Positions 7,358 through 16,078 of a stretch of 26,643 nt of DNA are shown piece after piece. The stretch comes from DASZTV01 sp035548125. Lineage in GTDB: Bacteria; Actinomycetota; Actinomycetes; JAFAQI01. The stretch spans positions 1-26,643 of the forward strand of contig DASZTV010000017.1 in the NCBI GenBank assembly GCA_035548125.1. Reading direction: 5' to 3'. The first letter of the stretch is position 1; every line of letters starts with the position of its first letter. A program made the translations under genes and the position numbers. The notes under the pieces were generated by a model that had not been told where the DNA came from, did not search any database, and worked only from the letters and a program-made list of their open reading frames with translations.

Positions 7358-7363
7358 AGCGCG

Positions 7364-7373
7364 ACACTACGAT
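7364..7373. promoter_or_regulatory. Bidirectional promoter, thioesterase / polA, overlapping -10 boxes
   Basis: Minus-strand TAGTGT (7369 down to 7364) lies 6 nt before the thioesterase GTG at 7357. Plus-strand TACGAT (7368-7373) lies 7 nt before the ATG at 7381. The two boxes share the TA step at 7368-7369. Neither gene has a ribosome-binding site. The whole divergent spacer is 23 bp, so both messages would be leaderless and compete for the same melted DNA. Confidence 0.5.
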
Positions 7374-7380
7374 GCCCGAT

Positions 7381-10053
7381 ATGGCTGCTGAGCGACTCCT
7401 CCTGCTTGACGGCCACTCGCTCGCGTACCGCGCGTTCTTCGCCCTCCCCGTCGAGAACTTCTCGACCACCACCGGTCAGCCGACGAACGCCGTGTACGGG
7501 TTCACGGCGATGCTGATCAACGTCCTGCGCGACGAGACGCCGACCCACATCGCGGTCGCCTTCGACGTCGGGCGGCAGACCTTCCGTACCGAGGCCTACG
7601 CCGAGTACAAGGCGACCCGCAAGGAGACGCCGACCGACTTCCGCGGCCAGGTCGATCTGATCAAGGACGTGCTCGAGGCACTGTCGGTGCCGTCGCTGTC
7701 CGTCGAGGGCTACGAAGCCGACGACGTCATCGCCACGCTCGCCGTGCAGGGCGCCGACGCGGGGATGGACGTCCTGATCGTCACCGGCGACCGCGACGTC
7801 CTGCAGCTGGTCAACGACCGGATCACCGTGCTGATGACCCGCAAGGGCATCAGCGACATGACGCGGTTCACCCCGGAGGAGGTGAAGGCGAAGTACGACC
7901 TGACCCCGGTGCAGTACCCCGACTTCGCCGCGCTGCGCGGCGACCCGAGCGACAACCTGCCCTCCATCCCCGGCGTCGGCGAGAAGACCGCCTCGAAGTG
8001 GATCCGCGAGTTCGGCTCTCTCGACGAGCTCGTGGCGAGAGTCGAGGAGGTGCCGGGAAAGGCCGGCGTTGCGCTGCGCGAGCATCTGGGAAACGTGATT
8101 CGCAACCGGCAGCTCACCGAGCTGCGCCGCGACGTGCCGCTCGACCTCGGAGTCGGCGACCTCGCCGCCCGGCAGTGGGACCGGGAAGCGGTCCACCAGC
8201 TGTTCGACACGTTGCAGTTCCGGGTGCTCCGCGAGCGGCTCTACGCGACGTTGTCGGCCGCCGAGCCCGAGGCCGAGGAAGGCTTCACGGTGGAGGGCGA
8301 AGCTCTCGGTGCGGATCAGGTCGCGGCGTGGCTGGATGCGCACGCCCGGACTGCGGCCCGCCACGGCGTCTCCGTGGCGGGCTCCTGGGGGCGCGGCACG
8401 GGGCACGTGACGCGGGTCGCGATCGCCTCGCCCGACGGCCAGGCGGCGTCGATCGAGCCGGAGCAGCTCACCGGTGCCGATGAGCAGGCGCTCGCCGCCT
8501 GGTTGGCCGACGCGTCGGTGCCCAAGGTGTTCCACGACGTGAAGGGACCATCGCACGCGTTCGCCCAGCGCGGATGGACGCTGGCCGGGGTCGCGAGCGA
8601 CACGGCCCTCGAGGCCTACCTCGCGTTGCCGGGCCAGCGGTCCTTCGACCTCGCCGACCTGTCGTTGCGCTACCTCAACCGGGAGCTGCGCGCCGAGGCG
8701 CAGGACGGCCAGCTCTCCCTCGACGGCTCCGCCGAGGAGAACGTCGCGCAGGCAGAGATGCTGCGGGCGCGCGCGATCCTCGACCTCGCCGAGGCGCTGG
8801 ACGCCGATCTCGAGCAGCGCGGCGGCAGCCGACTGCTCGCCGAGGTCGAGCTGCCGCTCACCGCGTTGCTCGCCGACATGGAGCGCACCGGCATCGCCGC
8901 CGACGTCGACTGGCTCGCCGAGCTCGAGGCGCGGTTCGGCGGAGAGGTGAAGCGCGCGGCCGACGCGGCGTACGCCGTTATCGGGCACGAGGTCAACCTC
9001 GGCTCGCCGAAGCAGTTGCAGCAGGTGCTCTTCGAAGAGCTCGACCTGCCGAAGACCAAGAAGATCAAGACCGGCTACACCACTGACGCCGAGGCGCTGC
9101 AGGACCTTTACGCGAGGTCCGGCCACCCGTTCCTCGAGCACCTGCTCCGCCACCGTGACGTCGCACGGCTGAAGACGGTGGTCGACTCGCTGATCCCGAT
9201 GGTCGACGACGGTGGCCGGATCCACTCCACGTTCAACCAGATGGTGGCGGCGACCGGACGGCTGTCCAGCACTGATCCCAACCTGCAGAACATCCCGGTA
9301 CGCAGCGTCGAAGGCCGGGAGATCCGCAAGGCGTTCATCGTCGGCGAGGGATTCGAGTCGCTGATGACCGCGGACTACTCGCAGATCGAGATGCGGATCA
9401 TGGCCCATCTGTCCGGGGACGCCGGTCTCATCGAGGCGTTCACTTCCGGCGAGGACCTGCACACCTTCGTCGCCGCCACCGCGTTCGGGATACCGGTCGA
9501 CCAGGTCGAGCCGGAGCAGCGTCGCCGGATCAAGGCGATGTCGTACGGCCTCGCCTACGGGCTGTCCGCGTTCGGTCTGTCGCAGCAGCTCGGGATCACG
9601 CCCGAGGAGGCACGCGAGCAGATGGAGGCGTACTTCTCGCGCTTCGGCGGGGTGCGTGACTACCTCAAGGGCGTCGTCGACGTCGCGCGCAAGGACGGCT
9701 ACACCGAGACCATCCTGGGTCGCCGTCGCTACCTGCCGGACCTGACCAGCGACAACATGCAGCGCCGGCAGATGGCCGAGCGGATGGCGCTCAACGCGCC
9801 GATTCAGGGCTCGGCCGCGGACATCATCAAGGTCGCGATGCTCAACGTTGAACGCGCCTTGCGTGAGCAATCGCTGAAGTCGCGGCTCTTGCTGCAGGTG
9901 CACGACGAGCTCGTGCTCGAGGTCGCGCCCGGGGAGCGGGACAAGGTCGAGCAGCTGGTCTGTCAGGAGATGGGTGCGGCGTACGAGCTCGGCGACGTAC
10001 CGCTCGACGTCTCCGTCGGCTATGGCGTCAACTGGGACGACGCCGCCCATTGA
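7381..10053 (+). CDS. polA: DNA polymerase I
   Basis: An 890-residue repair and Okazaki-fragment-processing polymerase. The N-terminal 5'-3' exonuclease domain (about 1-290) begins LLLLDGHSLAYRAFFALP and contains GDRDVLQLV and the helix-hairpin-helix LPSIPGVGEKTA. The middle domain (about 310-490) has the exonuclease fold but lacks the DEDD metal ligands. The polymerase domain has motif A DYSQIE (D665), motif B RRRIKAMSYG (R714, K718, Y722) and motif C HDE (841-843). I prefer ATG 7381 to ATG 7372 because the -10 box TACGAT overlaps 7372 and sits 7 nt before 7381. A leaderless start also fits the family's short N-terminus. The gene is convergent with the methyltransferase downstream. Loss of proofreading is usual for actinobacterial PolA. 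Confidence 0.96.
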   Translation: MAAERLLLLDGHSLAYRAFFALPVENFSTTTGQPTNAVYGFTAMLINVLRDETPTHIAVAFDVGRQTFRTEAYAEYKATRKETPTDFRGQVDLIKDVLEALSVPSLSVEGYEADDVIATLAVQGADAGMDVLIVTGDRDVLQLVNDRITVLMTRKGISDMTRFTPEEVKAKYDLTPVQYPDFAALRGDPSDNLPSIPGVGEKTASKWIREFGSLDELVARVEEVPGKAGVALREHLGNVIRNRQLTELRRDVPLDLGVGDLAARQWDREAVHQLFDTLQFRVLRERLYATLSAAEPEAEEGFTVEGEALGADQVAAWLDAHARTAARHGVSVAGSWGRGTGHVTRVAIASPDGQAASIEPEQLTGADEQALAAWLADASVPKVFHDVKGPSHAFAQRGWTLAGVASDTALEAYLALPGQRSFDLADLSLRYLNRELRAEAQDGQLSLDGSAEENVAQAEMLRARAILDLAEALDADLEQRGGSRLLAEVELPLTALLADMERTGIAADVDWLAELEARFGGEVKRAADAAYAVIGHEVNLGSPKQLQQVLFEELDLPKTKKIKTGYTTDAEALQDLYARSGHPFLEHLLRHRDVARLKTVVDSLIPMVDDGGRIHSTFNQMVAATGRLSSTDPNLQNIPVRSVEGREIRKAFIVGEGFESLMTADYSQIEMRIMAHLSGDAGLIEAFTSGEDLHTFVAATAFGIPVDQVEPEQRRRIKAMSYGLAYGLSAFGLSQQLGITPEEAREQMEAYFSRFGGVRDYLKGVVDVARKDGYTETILGRRRYLPDLTSDNMQRRQMAERMALNAPIQGSAADIIKVAMLNVERALREQSLKSRLLLQVHDELVLEVAPGERDKVEQLVCQEMGAAYELGDVPLDVSVGYGVNWDDAAH

Positions 10054-10092
10054 CGGGGCTGAGCCCACCATTCGCTTCGTTCTCGGTCGTTT

Positions 10093-10140
10093 GCGTGCCT
10101 CAGCACGCGGCGCTCCCTGCGGCCTCGCGACTGGCGTGCT
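10093..10140. terminator. Hairpins between convergent polA and methyltransferase
   Basis: GCGTGC (10093-10098) pairs with GCACGC (10103-10108) around loop CTCA. AGCACGC (10102-10108) can alternatively pair with GCGTGCT (10134-10140). These mutually exclusive stems fill the 96-bp gap between two convergent genes and probably end transcription from both sides. No U-tract is visible. Confidence 0.45.
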
Positions 10141-10149
10141 CAGCTCCCG

Positions 10150-10956
10150 TCAATCCTCTGGCTTGTGGGTGAGGAAGATCGCGGTCCCTGGGATGAGCTC
10201 GCCGCGAAGCTTGCTCCACTGACCCCAGGTGCGGTCGTGGTCGGCCGGCCATTCCGGCTCGAGCAGGTCGTCGATCACCAGCCCGGCGGCAACCAGCTCG
10301 CGGACCCGGTCGCCCAGGGTGCGGTGGTGCTCGACGTACGTCGGCTGCTGGCGTTCGTCGACCTCGACGTAAGGCCGCCGGTCGAAGTACGACGTCTTCA
10401 CGGCCAGCCCCTCGGGACCGGGGTCGTCCAAGAAGCACCAGCGGATCGGGTGGGTGACCGAGAACACCCACCGGCCACCGGGCCGGAGCACCCGCGCCAC
10501 CTCCGACATCACCGCGGCGGAGTCGGCGACGAAGGGCACCGCGCCGTAGGCCGAGCACGCCAGGTCGAACGCGGCGTCCGCGAACGGCAGCCGCTGAGCG
10601 TCGGCCAGGACGAGCGGCGTACGCACGCCCGCAGCGGCGTCCAACCGCCGCGCATGCGCCAGCTGCGACGCCGACACGTCGATGGCGACCGGGGAGGCGC
10701 CGGCAAGGGCCAGCCACCGGCTGCACTGCGCGGCGCCGGCCCCGACCTCGAGCACGCGGAGCCCGCTGACCTCGCCCAGCAGGTGCGCCGAGGACTCCCG
10801 CAGCCCCTCCGGACACCACAGGAAGTCGTCGTCGCCGAGGAAGTCGCCGTGCTCGGCCTGATAGTCGGACGCGGAGCCGTCCCACCACGCTCGGGAAGCC
10901 CGGAGACTGGTCGCCCGGTCCAGCTCGCGGCGGACCGGCCGGATGACTATCGCCAC
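10150..10956 (-). CDS. Class I SAM-dependent methyltransferase
   Basis: A 268-residue Rossmann-fold methyltransferase (Methyltransf_11-like). Motif I VLEVGAGAAQ (68-77) binds S-adenosylmethionine, VAIDVSASQL supplies the motif II acidic residue, LADAQRLPFADAAFDLACS matches motifs III/IV, and EVARVLRPGGRWVFSVTHP matches motifs V/VI. An N-terminal segment RASRAWWDGSASDYQAEHGDFLG precedes the core, as in a frequent actinobacterial family found between polA and rpsA. The substrate is unknown. GTG 10956 is the first start of the open frame; I see no clear ribosome-binding site or well-placed -10 box, so the start is provisional. It is divergent from rpsA, whose promoter begins 2 bp away. Confidence 0.85.
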   Translation of the reverse strand: MAIVIRPVRRELDRATSLRASRAWWDGSASDYQAEHGDFLGDDDFLWCPEGLRESSAHLLGEVSGLRVLEVGAGAAQCSRWLALAGASPVAIDVSASQLAHARRLDAAAGVRTPLVLADAQRLPFADAAFDLACSAYGAVPFVADSAAVMSEVARVLRPGGRWVFSVTHPIRWCFLDDPGPEGLAVKTSYFDRRPYVEVDERQQPTYVEHHRTLGDRVRELVAAGLVIDDLLEPEWPADHDRTWGQWSKLRGELIPGTAIFLTHKPED

Positions 10957-10957
10957 G

Positions 10958-10987
10958 TTCGACGCGAGCGTGAGCGCGGACTAAACT
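10958..10987 (+). promoter_or_regulatory. Promoter of rpsA
   Basis: TTCGAC (10958-10963) and TAAACT (10982-10987) are separated by 18 bp, a good match to a housekeeping actinobacterial promoter. The start site would be near 10994, giving a leader of about 90 nt before rpsA. The -35 box lies directly next to the start of the divergent methyltransferase gene. Confidence 0.6.
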
Positions 10988-11023
10988 GCCTGGTCGCGCC
11001 GCGGAACCCCCGGCGTACCACTC

Positions 11024-11063
11024 GACATCTGTCCACCTGTCTCACCGACACAGACATCTGTCC
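11024..11063 (+). repeat. Direct repeats in the rpsA leader
   Basis: GACATCTGTCC occurs twice in the untranslated leader (11024-11034 and 11053-11063). Each copy holds GACA-TC-TGTC, a small dyad. Between them TGTC-TCACC-GACA can form a further stem. S1 is known to control its own translation in enterobacteria, so this leader is a plausible but unproven regulatory RNA. The ribosome-binding site GAGGA (11070-11074) follows. Confidence 0.5.
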
Positions 11064-11084
11064 GCTTCCGAGGATCCCCACTAC

Positions 11085-12599
11085 ATGACCGCTGCAGTAG
11101 CCGAGCCCACCGCCCTTCCCCAGGTCGCCGTCAATGACATCGGCACCGCTGAGGACTTCCTCGCTGCCATCGAAGGCACCATCAAGGAGTTCAACGACGG
11201 CGACATCGTCGAGGGCGTGATCGTCCGCGTCGACCGCGACGAGGTCCTCCTCGACATCGGCTACAAGACAGAGGGCGTGATCCCCAGCCGCGAGCTGTCG
11301 ATCAAGCACGACGTCGACCCTAACGAGGTCGTCTCCGTCGGGGACAGCGTCGAGGCCCTGGTTCTCCAGAAGGAGGACAAGGAGGGCCGGCTGATCCTGT
11401 CCAAGAAGCGCGCGCAGTACGAGCGGGCGTGGGGCACGATCGAACAGATCAAGGAAGCGGACGGCATCGTCACCGGCACCGTCATCGAGGTCGTCAAGGG
11501 CGGCCTGATCCTCGACATCGGGCTGCGCGGCTTCCTGCCCGCCTCGCTCGTCGAGATGCGCCGGGTGCGCGACCTCCAGCCGTACGTCGGCAAGGAGCTC
11601 GACGCCAAGATCATCGAGCTGGACAAGAACCGCAACAACGTCGTTCTGTCGCGCCGTGCGTGGCTCGAGCAGACCCAGAGCGAGGTACGCCAGAACTTCC
11701 TGACCCAGCTGCTCAAGGGTCAGGTCCGCAAGGGCGTCGTCTCCTCGATCGTCAACTTCGGTGCGTTCGTGGACCTGGGCGGCGTCGACGGCCTGGTGCA
11801 CGTCTCCGAACTGTCCTGGAAGCACATCGACCACCCGAGCGAGGTCGTCGAGGTCGGCCAGGAGGTCACCGTCGAGGTGCTCGACGTCGACATGGACCGC
11901 GAGCGCGTCTCGCTGTCGCTGAAGGCGACGCAGGAGGACCCGTGGCAGGCCTTCGCCCGGGCTCACTCGATCGGCCAGGTCGTGCCGGGCCGGGTCACCA
12001 AGCTGGTGCCGTTCGGCGCGTTCGTCCGCGTCGCGGAGGGCATTGAGGGTCTGGTCCACATCTCCGAGCTGGCCGAGCGCCACGTCGAGATCCCGGAGCA
12101 GGTCGTCAACGTCGGCGACGAGATCTACGTCAAGGTCATCGACGTCGACCTCGAGCGGCGCCGGATCTCGTTGTCGCTGAAGCAGGCCAACGAGGGCACC
12201 GTCGGCGAAGCGGTCGCGGACCACTTCGACCCGACGCAGTACGGCATGCCGGCCCAGTACGACGACCAGGGCAACTACATCTACCCCGAGGGCTTCGACT
12301 CCGAGACCAACGAGTGGAAGCCTGGCTACGAGGCCCAGCAGGCCGAGTGGGAGGCGCAGTACGCCAAGGCGCACGAGCGCTGGGAGGCCCACCAGGAGCA
12401 GGTCAAGGCGGCGCAGGCCGCCGAGGCCGAGGCTGCCGAGGCCTCGTCGTACAGCTCCGCCCCCGAGGCGGGCGGCGAGGTCGAGTCGAGCGGGACGCTC
12501 GCCAGTGACGAGGCGCTGGCCGAGCTGCGGCGCAAGCTCACCGGGGGCGACGCCGAGGCGGAGGCCGCCGACGCAGCCGAGGACAGCTCCGCCGAGTAG
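11085..12599 (+). CDS. rpsA: 30S ribosomal protein S1
   Basis: A 504-residue S1 protein that binds mRNA on the small ribosomal subunit. Four S1 (OB-fold) domains lie at about 38-108, 124-192, 213-281 and 298-366. The third and fourth are the best preserved (VNFGAFVDLGGVDGLVHVSEL and VPFGAFVRVAEGIEGLVHISEL). Four rather than six domains is the actinobacterial form. The last 135 residues are a Glu/Ala-rich, probably disordered tail, including aromatic QYGMPAQYDDQGNYIYPEG. ATG 11085 has GAGGA 10 nt upstream. coaE follows after 21 bp, probably in the same transcript. The long leader and its repeats suggest post-transcriptional control. Confidence 0.97.
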   Translation: MTAAVAEPTALPQVAVNDIGTAEDFLAAIEGTIKEFNDGDIVEGVIVRVDRDEVLLDIGYKTEGVIPSRELSIKHDVDPNEVVSVGDSVEALVLQKEDKEGRLILSKKRAQYERAWGTIEQIKEADGIVTGTVIEVVKGGLILDIGLRGFLPASLVEMRRVRDLQPYVGKELDAKIIELDKNRNNVVLSRRAWLEQTQSEVRQNFLTQLLKGQVRKGVVSSIVNFGAFVDLGGVDGLVHVSELSWKHIDHPSEVVEVGQEVTVEVLDVDMDRERVSLSLKATQEDPWQAFARAHSIGQVVPGRVTKLVPFGAFVRVAEGIEGLVHISELAERHVEIPEQVVNVGDEIYVKVIDVDLERRRISLSLKQANEGTVGEAVADHFDPTQYGMPAQYDDQGNYIYPEGFDSETNEWKPGYEAQQAEWEAQYAKAHERWEAHQEQVKAAQAAEAEAAEASSYSSAPEAGGEVESSGTLASDEALAELRRKLTGGDAEAEAADAAEDSSAE

Positions 12600-12620
12600 C
12601 TCCTTCACCGAGGGGTCGCC

Positions 12621-13238
12621 GTGCTCAGCGTCGGCTTGACCGGCGGGATCGGCGCCGGCAAGAGCGAGGTCACCAAGCGCTTCGCCGCGCTCGGCGGGAA
12701 GGTCATCGACGCCGACGCGATCGCGCGCGAGGTGGTGCAGCCCGGTACGCCCGGGCTCGCGGCGGTGCTCAAGGAGTTCGGCCCGGGGGTAGGTGCGGCC
12801 GACGGCTCGCTGGACCGGGACGCGCTGGCCGCGATCGTGTTCGGCGACGACGAGGCCCGGGCCCGGCTCAACGCGATCACCCATCCGCTGATCGGGGAGC
12901 GGGTGTTCGCGCTGCTCGCGGAGTTCGAGGCGGCTGATCCCGACGGGATCCTGATCAACGACGTACCGCTGATCGCCGAGGCCGGGGTGGCCGAGCGCTA
13001 CGAGGTCATCGTGGTCGTGGACGCGCCGGTCGAGACCCAGCTCGACCGGCTGGTGCGCCTGCGCGGGATGACGCGTGAGGCCGCGCAGGCCCGGATCGAC
13101 GTCCAGGCCAGCCGGGAGCAGCGGCTTGCCCTCGCCGACCACGTGATCACCAACGACGGGGACCTCGAGGGATTGCAGACTCAGGTCGACCGGGTCTGGG
13201 CGGCGCTCCAGGAGGCAGCCGCCAAGAAGTCCGGCTGA
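12621..13238 (+). CDS. coaE: Dephospho-CoA kinase
   Basis: A 205-residue P-loop kinase for the last step of coenzyme A synthesis: it phosphorylates the 3'-hydroxyl of dephospho-CoA using ATP. The P-loop GGIGAGKS lies at 8-15, followed by the conserved KVIDADAIAREVVQPG, the central LNAITHPLI and DVPLIAEAG, and the LID segment RLRGMTREAAQARI. The length matches the single-domain form; some actinobacteria carry a fused C-terminal UPF0157 domain, which is absent here. The GTG start has GAGGGG 5 nt upstream (12610-12615). It lies 21 bp after rpsA on the same strand. Confidence 0.95.
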   Translation: MLSVGLTGGIGAGKSEVTKRFAALGGKVIDADAIAREVVQPGTPGLAAVLKEFGPGVGAADGSLDRDALAAIVFGDDEARARLNAITHPLIGERVFALLAEFEAADPDGILINDVPLIAEAGVAERYEVIVVVDAPVETQLDRLVRLRGMTREAAQARIDVQASREQRLALADHVITNDGDLEGLQTQVDRVWAALQEAAAKKSG

Positions 13239-13265
13239 TCCTCGGGAAGTGTCAGCCCCCCGGCG

Positions 13266-13271
13266 TACGTT
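13266..13271 (+). promoter_or_regulatory. Possible -10 box of uvrB (leaderless)
   Basis: TACGTT matches TANNNT and ends 8 nt before the uvrB GTG at 13280. There is no ribosome-binding site in between. No convincing LexA box is seen in the 41-bp gap, so SOS control is not supported by the sequence here. Confidence 0.4.
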
Positions 13272-13279
13272 GTGAACTC

Positions 13280-15388
13280 GTGGCCACCGTCAGCTCGATC
13301 CGCCCCAAACAGGCGCCGTTCGTCGTCGAGTCGGAGTTCGAGCCGTCGGGCGACCAGCCGGCCGCGATCGACGAGCTGGCGCGCCGGATCCGGGACGGCC
13401 AGAAGGACGTCGTGCTGCTCGGCGCCACCGGCACCGGCAAGTCGGCAACCACGGCCTGGCTGATCGAGCGGCTCCAGCGTCCGACGCTCGTGATGGCGCC
13501 CAACAAGACGCTCGCGGCGCAGCTCGCCAACGAGTTCCGCGAGCTGCTGCCCAACAACGCCGTCGAGTACTTCGTCTCCTACTACGACTACTACCAGCCT
13601 GAGGCCTACGTCCCGCAGACCGACACCTACATCGAGAAGGACTCCTCGGTGAACGAGGAGGTCGAGCGGCTTCGTCACTCGGCGACGATGAGCCTGCTCA
13701 CCCGGCGCGACGTGGTCGTGGTGGCGAGTGTGTCGTGCATCTACGGTCTCGGCACTCCGGAGGAGTACGTCAACCGCTGCGTGCAGCTCGACGTGGGCCA
13801 GACGATCGACCGCGACACGATCCTGCGCCGGCTGGTCGACATCCAGTACACCCGCAACGACCTGGCGTTCACCCGCGGCACGTTCCGGGTGCGCGGCGAC
13901 ACGATCGAGGTCTTCCCGGTCTACCAGGAGCTCGCGGTTCGGATCGAGATGTTCGGTGACGACATCGAGCGGATCTCGACGCTGCACCCGCTGACCGGCG
14001 AGGTCATCAGCGACGACGAGAGCGCGATGGTCTTCCCCGCGACGCACTACGTCGCCGGGCCGGAGCGCATGGAGCGGGCGATCTCCGGCATCGAGGCCGA
14101 GCTCGAGGAGCGGCTGGCCGAGCTCGACAAGCAGGGCAAGCTGCTCGAGTCGCAACGGCTACGGATGCGCACGACCTATGACATCGAGATGATGCGCCAG
14201 GTCGGCTTCTGCTCCGGCATCGAGAACTACTCACGCCACATCGACGGCCGTGCGCAGGGCACGCCCCCGCACACGCTGCTCGACTACTTCCCGGACGACT
14301 TCCTGCTCGTCATCGACGAGTCGCACGTGACGGTGCCGCAGATCGGCGGCATGTACGAAGGCGACATGTCCCGCAAGCGGACGCTGGTCGACCACGGGTT
14401 CCGGCTGCCGAGCGCGATGGACAACCGCCCGTTGCGGTGGGAGGAGTTCCTCGAGCGGATCGGGCAGACCGTCTACCTGTCGGCGACGCCGGGCAACTAC
14501 GAGCTGAAGAAGGTTAAGAACGACGTCGTGGAGCAGGTGATTCGCCCGACCGGGCTGGTCGACCCGCTGGTCGTGGTCAAGCCGCCGAAGGGCCAGATCG
14601 ACGACCTGATGCACGAGATCCGCGTCAGGGTGGAGCGAGACGAGCGGGTGCTGGTCACCACGCTGACGAAGAAGATGGCGGAGGACCTCACCGACTACCT
14701 GCTCGAGAACGGCGTACGGGTCCGCTACCTGCACAGCGAGGTCGACACGCTGCGGCGGGTCGAGCTGCTCCGCGAGCTGCGGCTGGGGGAGTACGACGTC
14801 CTCGTCGGCATCAACCTGCTGCGCGAGGGTCTCGACCTGCCGGAGGTGTCGCTGGTCTCGATCCTCGACGCCGACAAGGAAGGCTTCCTGCGCTCGGACA
14901 AGTCGCTGATCCAGACGATCGGCCGCGCGGCGCGGAATGTGTCCGGCGAGGTCCACATGTACGCCGACACGATCACGCCTTCGATGAAGGCGGCGATCGA
15001 GGAGACCAACCGCAGGCGCGAGAAGCAAATCGCCTACAACACCGAGATGGGTATCGACCCGCAACCGCTTCGCAAGAAGGTCGCGGACATCCTCGACGGC
15101 ATCGTCCGGGAAGAGAACGGACAGCTGATCGGCGGCAGTGGTCGTGCCCAGTCGCGCGGCAAGACGCCGGTCCCCGGGATGGCGAGCGCGTCTGCGGAGA
15201 CCGGAAAGCACGCGGCCGATCTCGCGAACCTGCCGCGCGCCGAGCTCGCGCTGCTGATCCAGCAGCTGCAGGACCAGATGCACGCCGCCGCCGCCGACCT
15301 GCAGTTCGAGCTAGCGGCACGATTGCGCGACGAGGTCAACGAGCTCAAGAAGGAACTACGGCAGATGACGGCGGCCGGAATCCAGTAG
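13280..15388 (+). CDS. uvrB: Excinuclease ABC subunit B
   Basis: A 702-residue helicase-like damage-verification subunit of nucleotide excision repair. Walker A GATGTGKS (48-55) and the DNA-clamping beta-hairpin region YYDYYQPEAYVPQTDTYIEK (about 98-117) are intact. The helicase motif II-like DESH, motif III YLSATPG and motif VI QTIGRAARN (about 550) are all present. A UVR domain for UvrA/UvrC contact ends the protein (about 655-700). The length is normal for the family. The GTG start rests on the N-terminal family match and the -10 box TACGTT 8 nt upstream. The gene is 41 bp after coaE, on the same strand. Confidence 0.97.
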   Translation: MATVSSIRPKQAPFVVESEFEPSGDQPAAIDELARRIRDGQKDVVLLGATGTGKSATTAWLIERLQRPTLVMAPNKTLAAQLANEFRELLPNNAVEYFVSYYDYYQPEAYVPQTDTYIEKDSSVNEEVERLRHSATMSLLTRRDVVVVASVSCIYGLGTPEEYVNRCVQLDVGQTIDRDTILRRLVDIQYTRNDLAFTRGTFRVRGDTIEVFPVYQELAVRIEMFGDDIERISTLHPLTGEVISDDESAMVFPATHYVAGPERMERAISGIEAELEERLAELDKQGKLLESQRLRMRTTYDIEMMRQVGFCSGIENYSRHIDGRAQGTPPHTLLDYFPDDFLLVIDESHVTVPQIGGMYEGDMSRKRTLVDHGFRLPSAMDNRPLRWEEFLERIGQTVYLSATPGNYELKKVKNDVVEQVIRPTGLVDPLVVVKPPKGQIDDLMHEIRVRVERDERVLVTTLTKKMAEDLTDYLLENGVRVRYLHSEVDTLRRVELLRELRLGEYDVLVGINLLREGLDLPEVSLVSILDADKEGFLRSDKSLIQTIGRAARNVSGEVHMYADTITPSMKAAIEETNRRREKQIAYNTEMGIDPQPLRKKVADILDGIVREENGQLIGGSGRAQSRGKTPVPGMASASAETGKHAADLANLPRAELALLIQQLQDQMHAAAADLQFELAARLRDEVNELKKELRQMTAAGIQ

Positions 15389-15425
15389 CGGACAACCTGA
15401 CCCGCGCATTGCGCGTCTGAACTAC

Positions 15426-16022
15426 GTGACTTCGACCAAGTGCTCCCCGAGCCGACTCAACTGGGTACTCACGTTCTCGATCGCGGCAACGCTCGCGATC
15501 GCACTGCTCGCCTCCGGCTGCGGTGGCACCAGCAGCGGCGGTGCGACGGTCCGTTCCGGCGCCACACCCGCGGACACTCCCCACGGACCTGCTGTCACCG
15601 CAGCAGGCTTCGCCGACGTCGCGTTCGGCACGTCAGAGGAGACCGCGCAGGCGGGGCTCGTGAAGCTGCTCGGCGCGCCGAAGAAGGACCTCACCGACAG
15701 CGGTCTGCCCAAGGCTTGCCATGTCTCCTCCAGCGCCGAGTGGGACGGGTTCACCGCGTTCTATTTCAACGACTCGTTCACCGGCTACGAGTACCGCGGT
15801 GCCGATCTGCAGGGTCCCGACGGGCTGAACGTCGGGATGAGCGCGGCCGCGGCGAAGGAGGTCGAGGGTAAGGCCTTCTCGACGTCTGCCGCTCAGGGCG
15901 GCTCGTGGCTGCTGAACACGTCCTCGGGCAAGCTTTTCGGCTACCTCGACGGGGTCACGTCGAAGGCGCGGATTGCCAGCATCGACGCCGGCTCGGTGGG
16001 CTGCGCCGCCATGACGCCCTGA
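15426..16022 (+). CDS. Putative lipoprotein of unknown function
   Basis: A 198-residue predicted exported lipoprotein. A hydrophobic signal segment (about 13-29) ends in the lipobox LASGC with C32, followed by a Gly/Ser/Thr-rich linker (33-55). The mature domain starts near FADVAFGTSEETAQAGLVKLLG and contains two cysteines (about C98 and C194), possibly a disulphide. The early part resembles domains in which a small repeat scores helix-strand folds (such as PASTA- or BLIP-like proteins), but I cannot assign a family. No -10 box sits at leaderless distance from GTG 15426 and no ribosome-binding site is obvious, so the start is uncertain. It lies 37 bp after uvrB; a small dyad (CGCGCATTGCGCG) occurs in the gap. 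Confidence 0.75.
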   Translation: MTSTKCSPSRLNWVLTFSIAATLAIALLASGCGGTSSGGATVRSGATPADTPHGPAVTAAGFADVAFGTSEETAQAGLVKLLGAPKKDLTDSGLPKACHVSSSAEWDGFTAFYFNDSFTGYEYRGADLQGPDGLNVGMSAAAAKEVEGKAFSTSAAQGGSWLLNTSSGKLFGYLDGVTSKARIASIDAGSVGCAAMTP

Positions 16023-16078
16023 CGTTCGGTCCTGTGGACGGCACTCCTTTGGAGGGGCCACCGAGTTAGCCTGAGCGC

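Noticed and set aside
7354..10071. A 905-residue minus-strand open frame opposite polA
   Set aside because: It mirrors polA codon structure, is rich in Arg/Val/Asp/His without domains, and is a typical GC-rich antisense artefact.
10947..13142. A 731-residue minus-strand open frame opposite rpsA and coaE
   Set aside because: It has low-complexity Leu/Val/Asp content and runs opposite two firmly identified genes.
13239..13279. LexA/SOS box upstream of uvrB
   Set aside because: The GTGAAC fragment lacks the partner half-site of the actinobacterial GAAC-N4-GTTC pattern.
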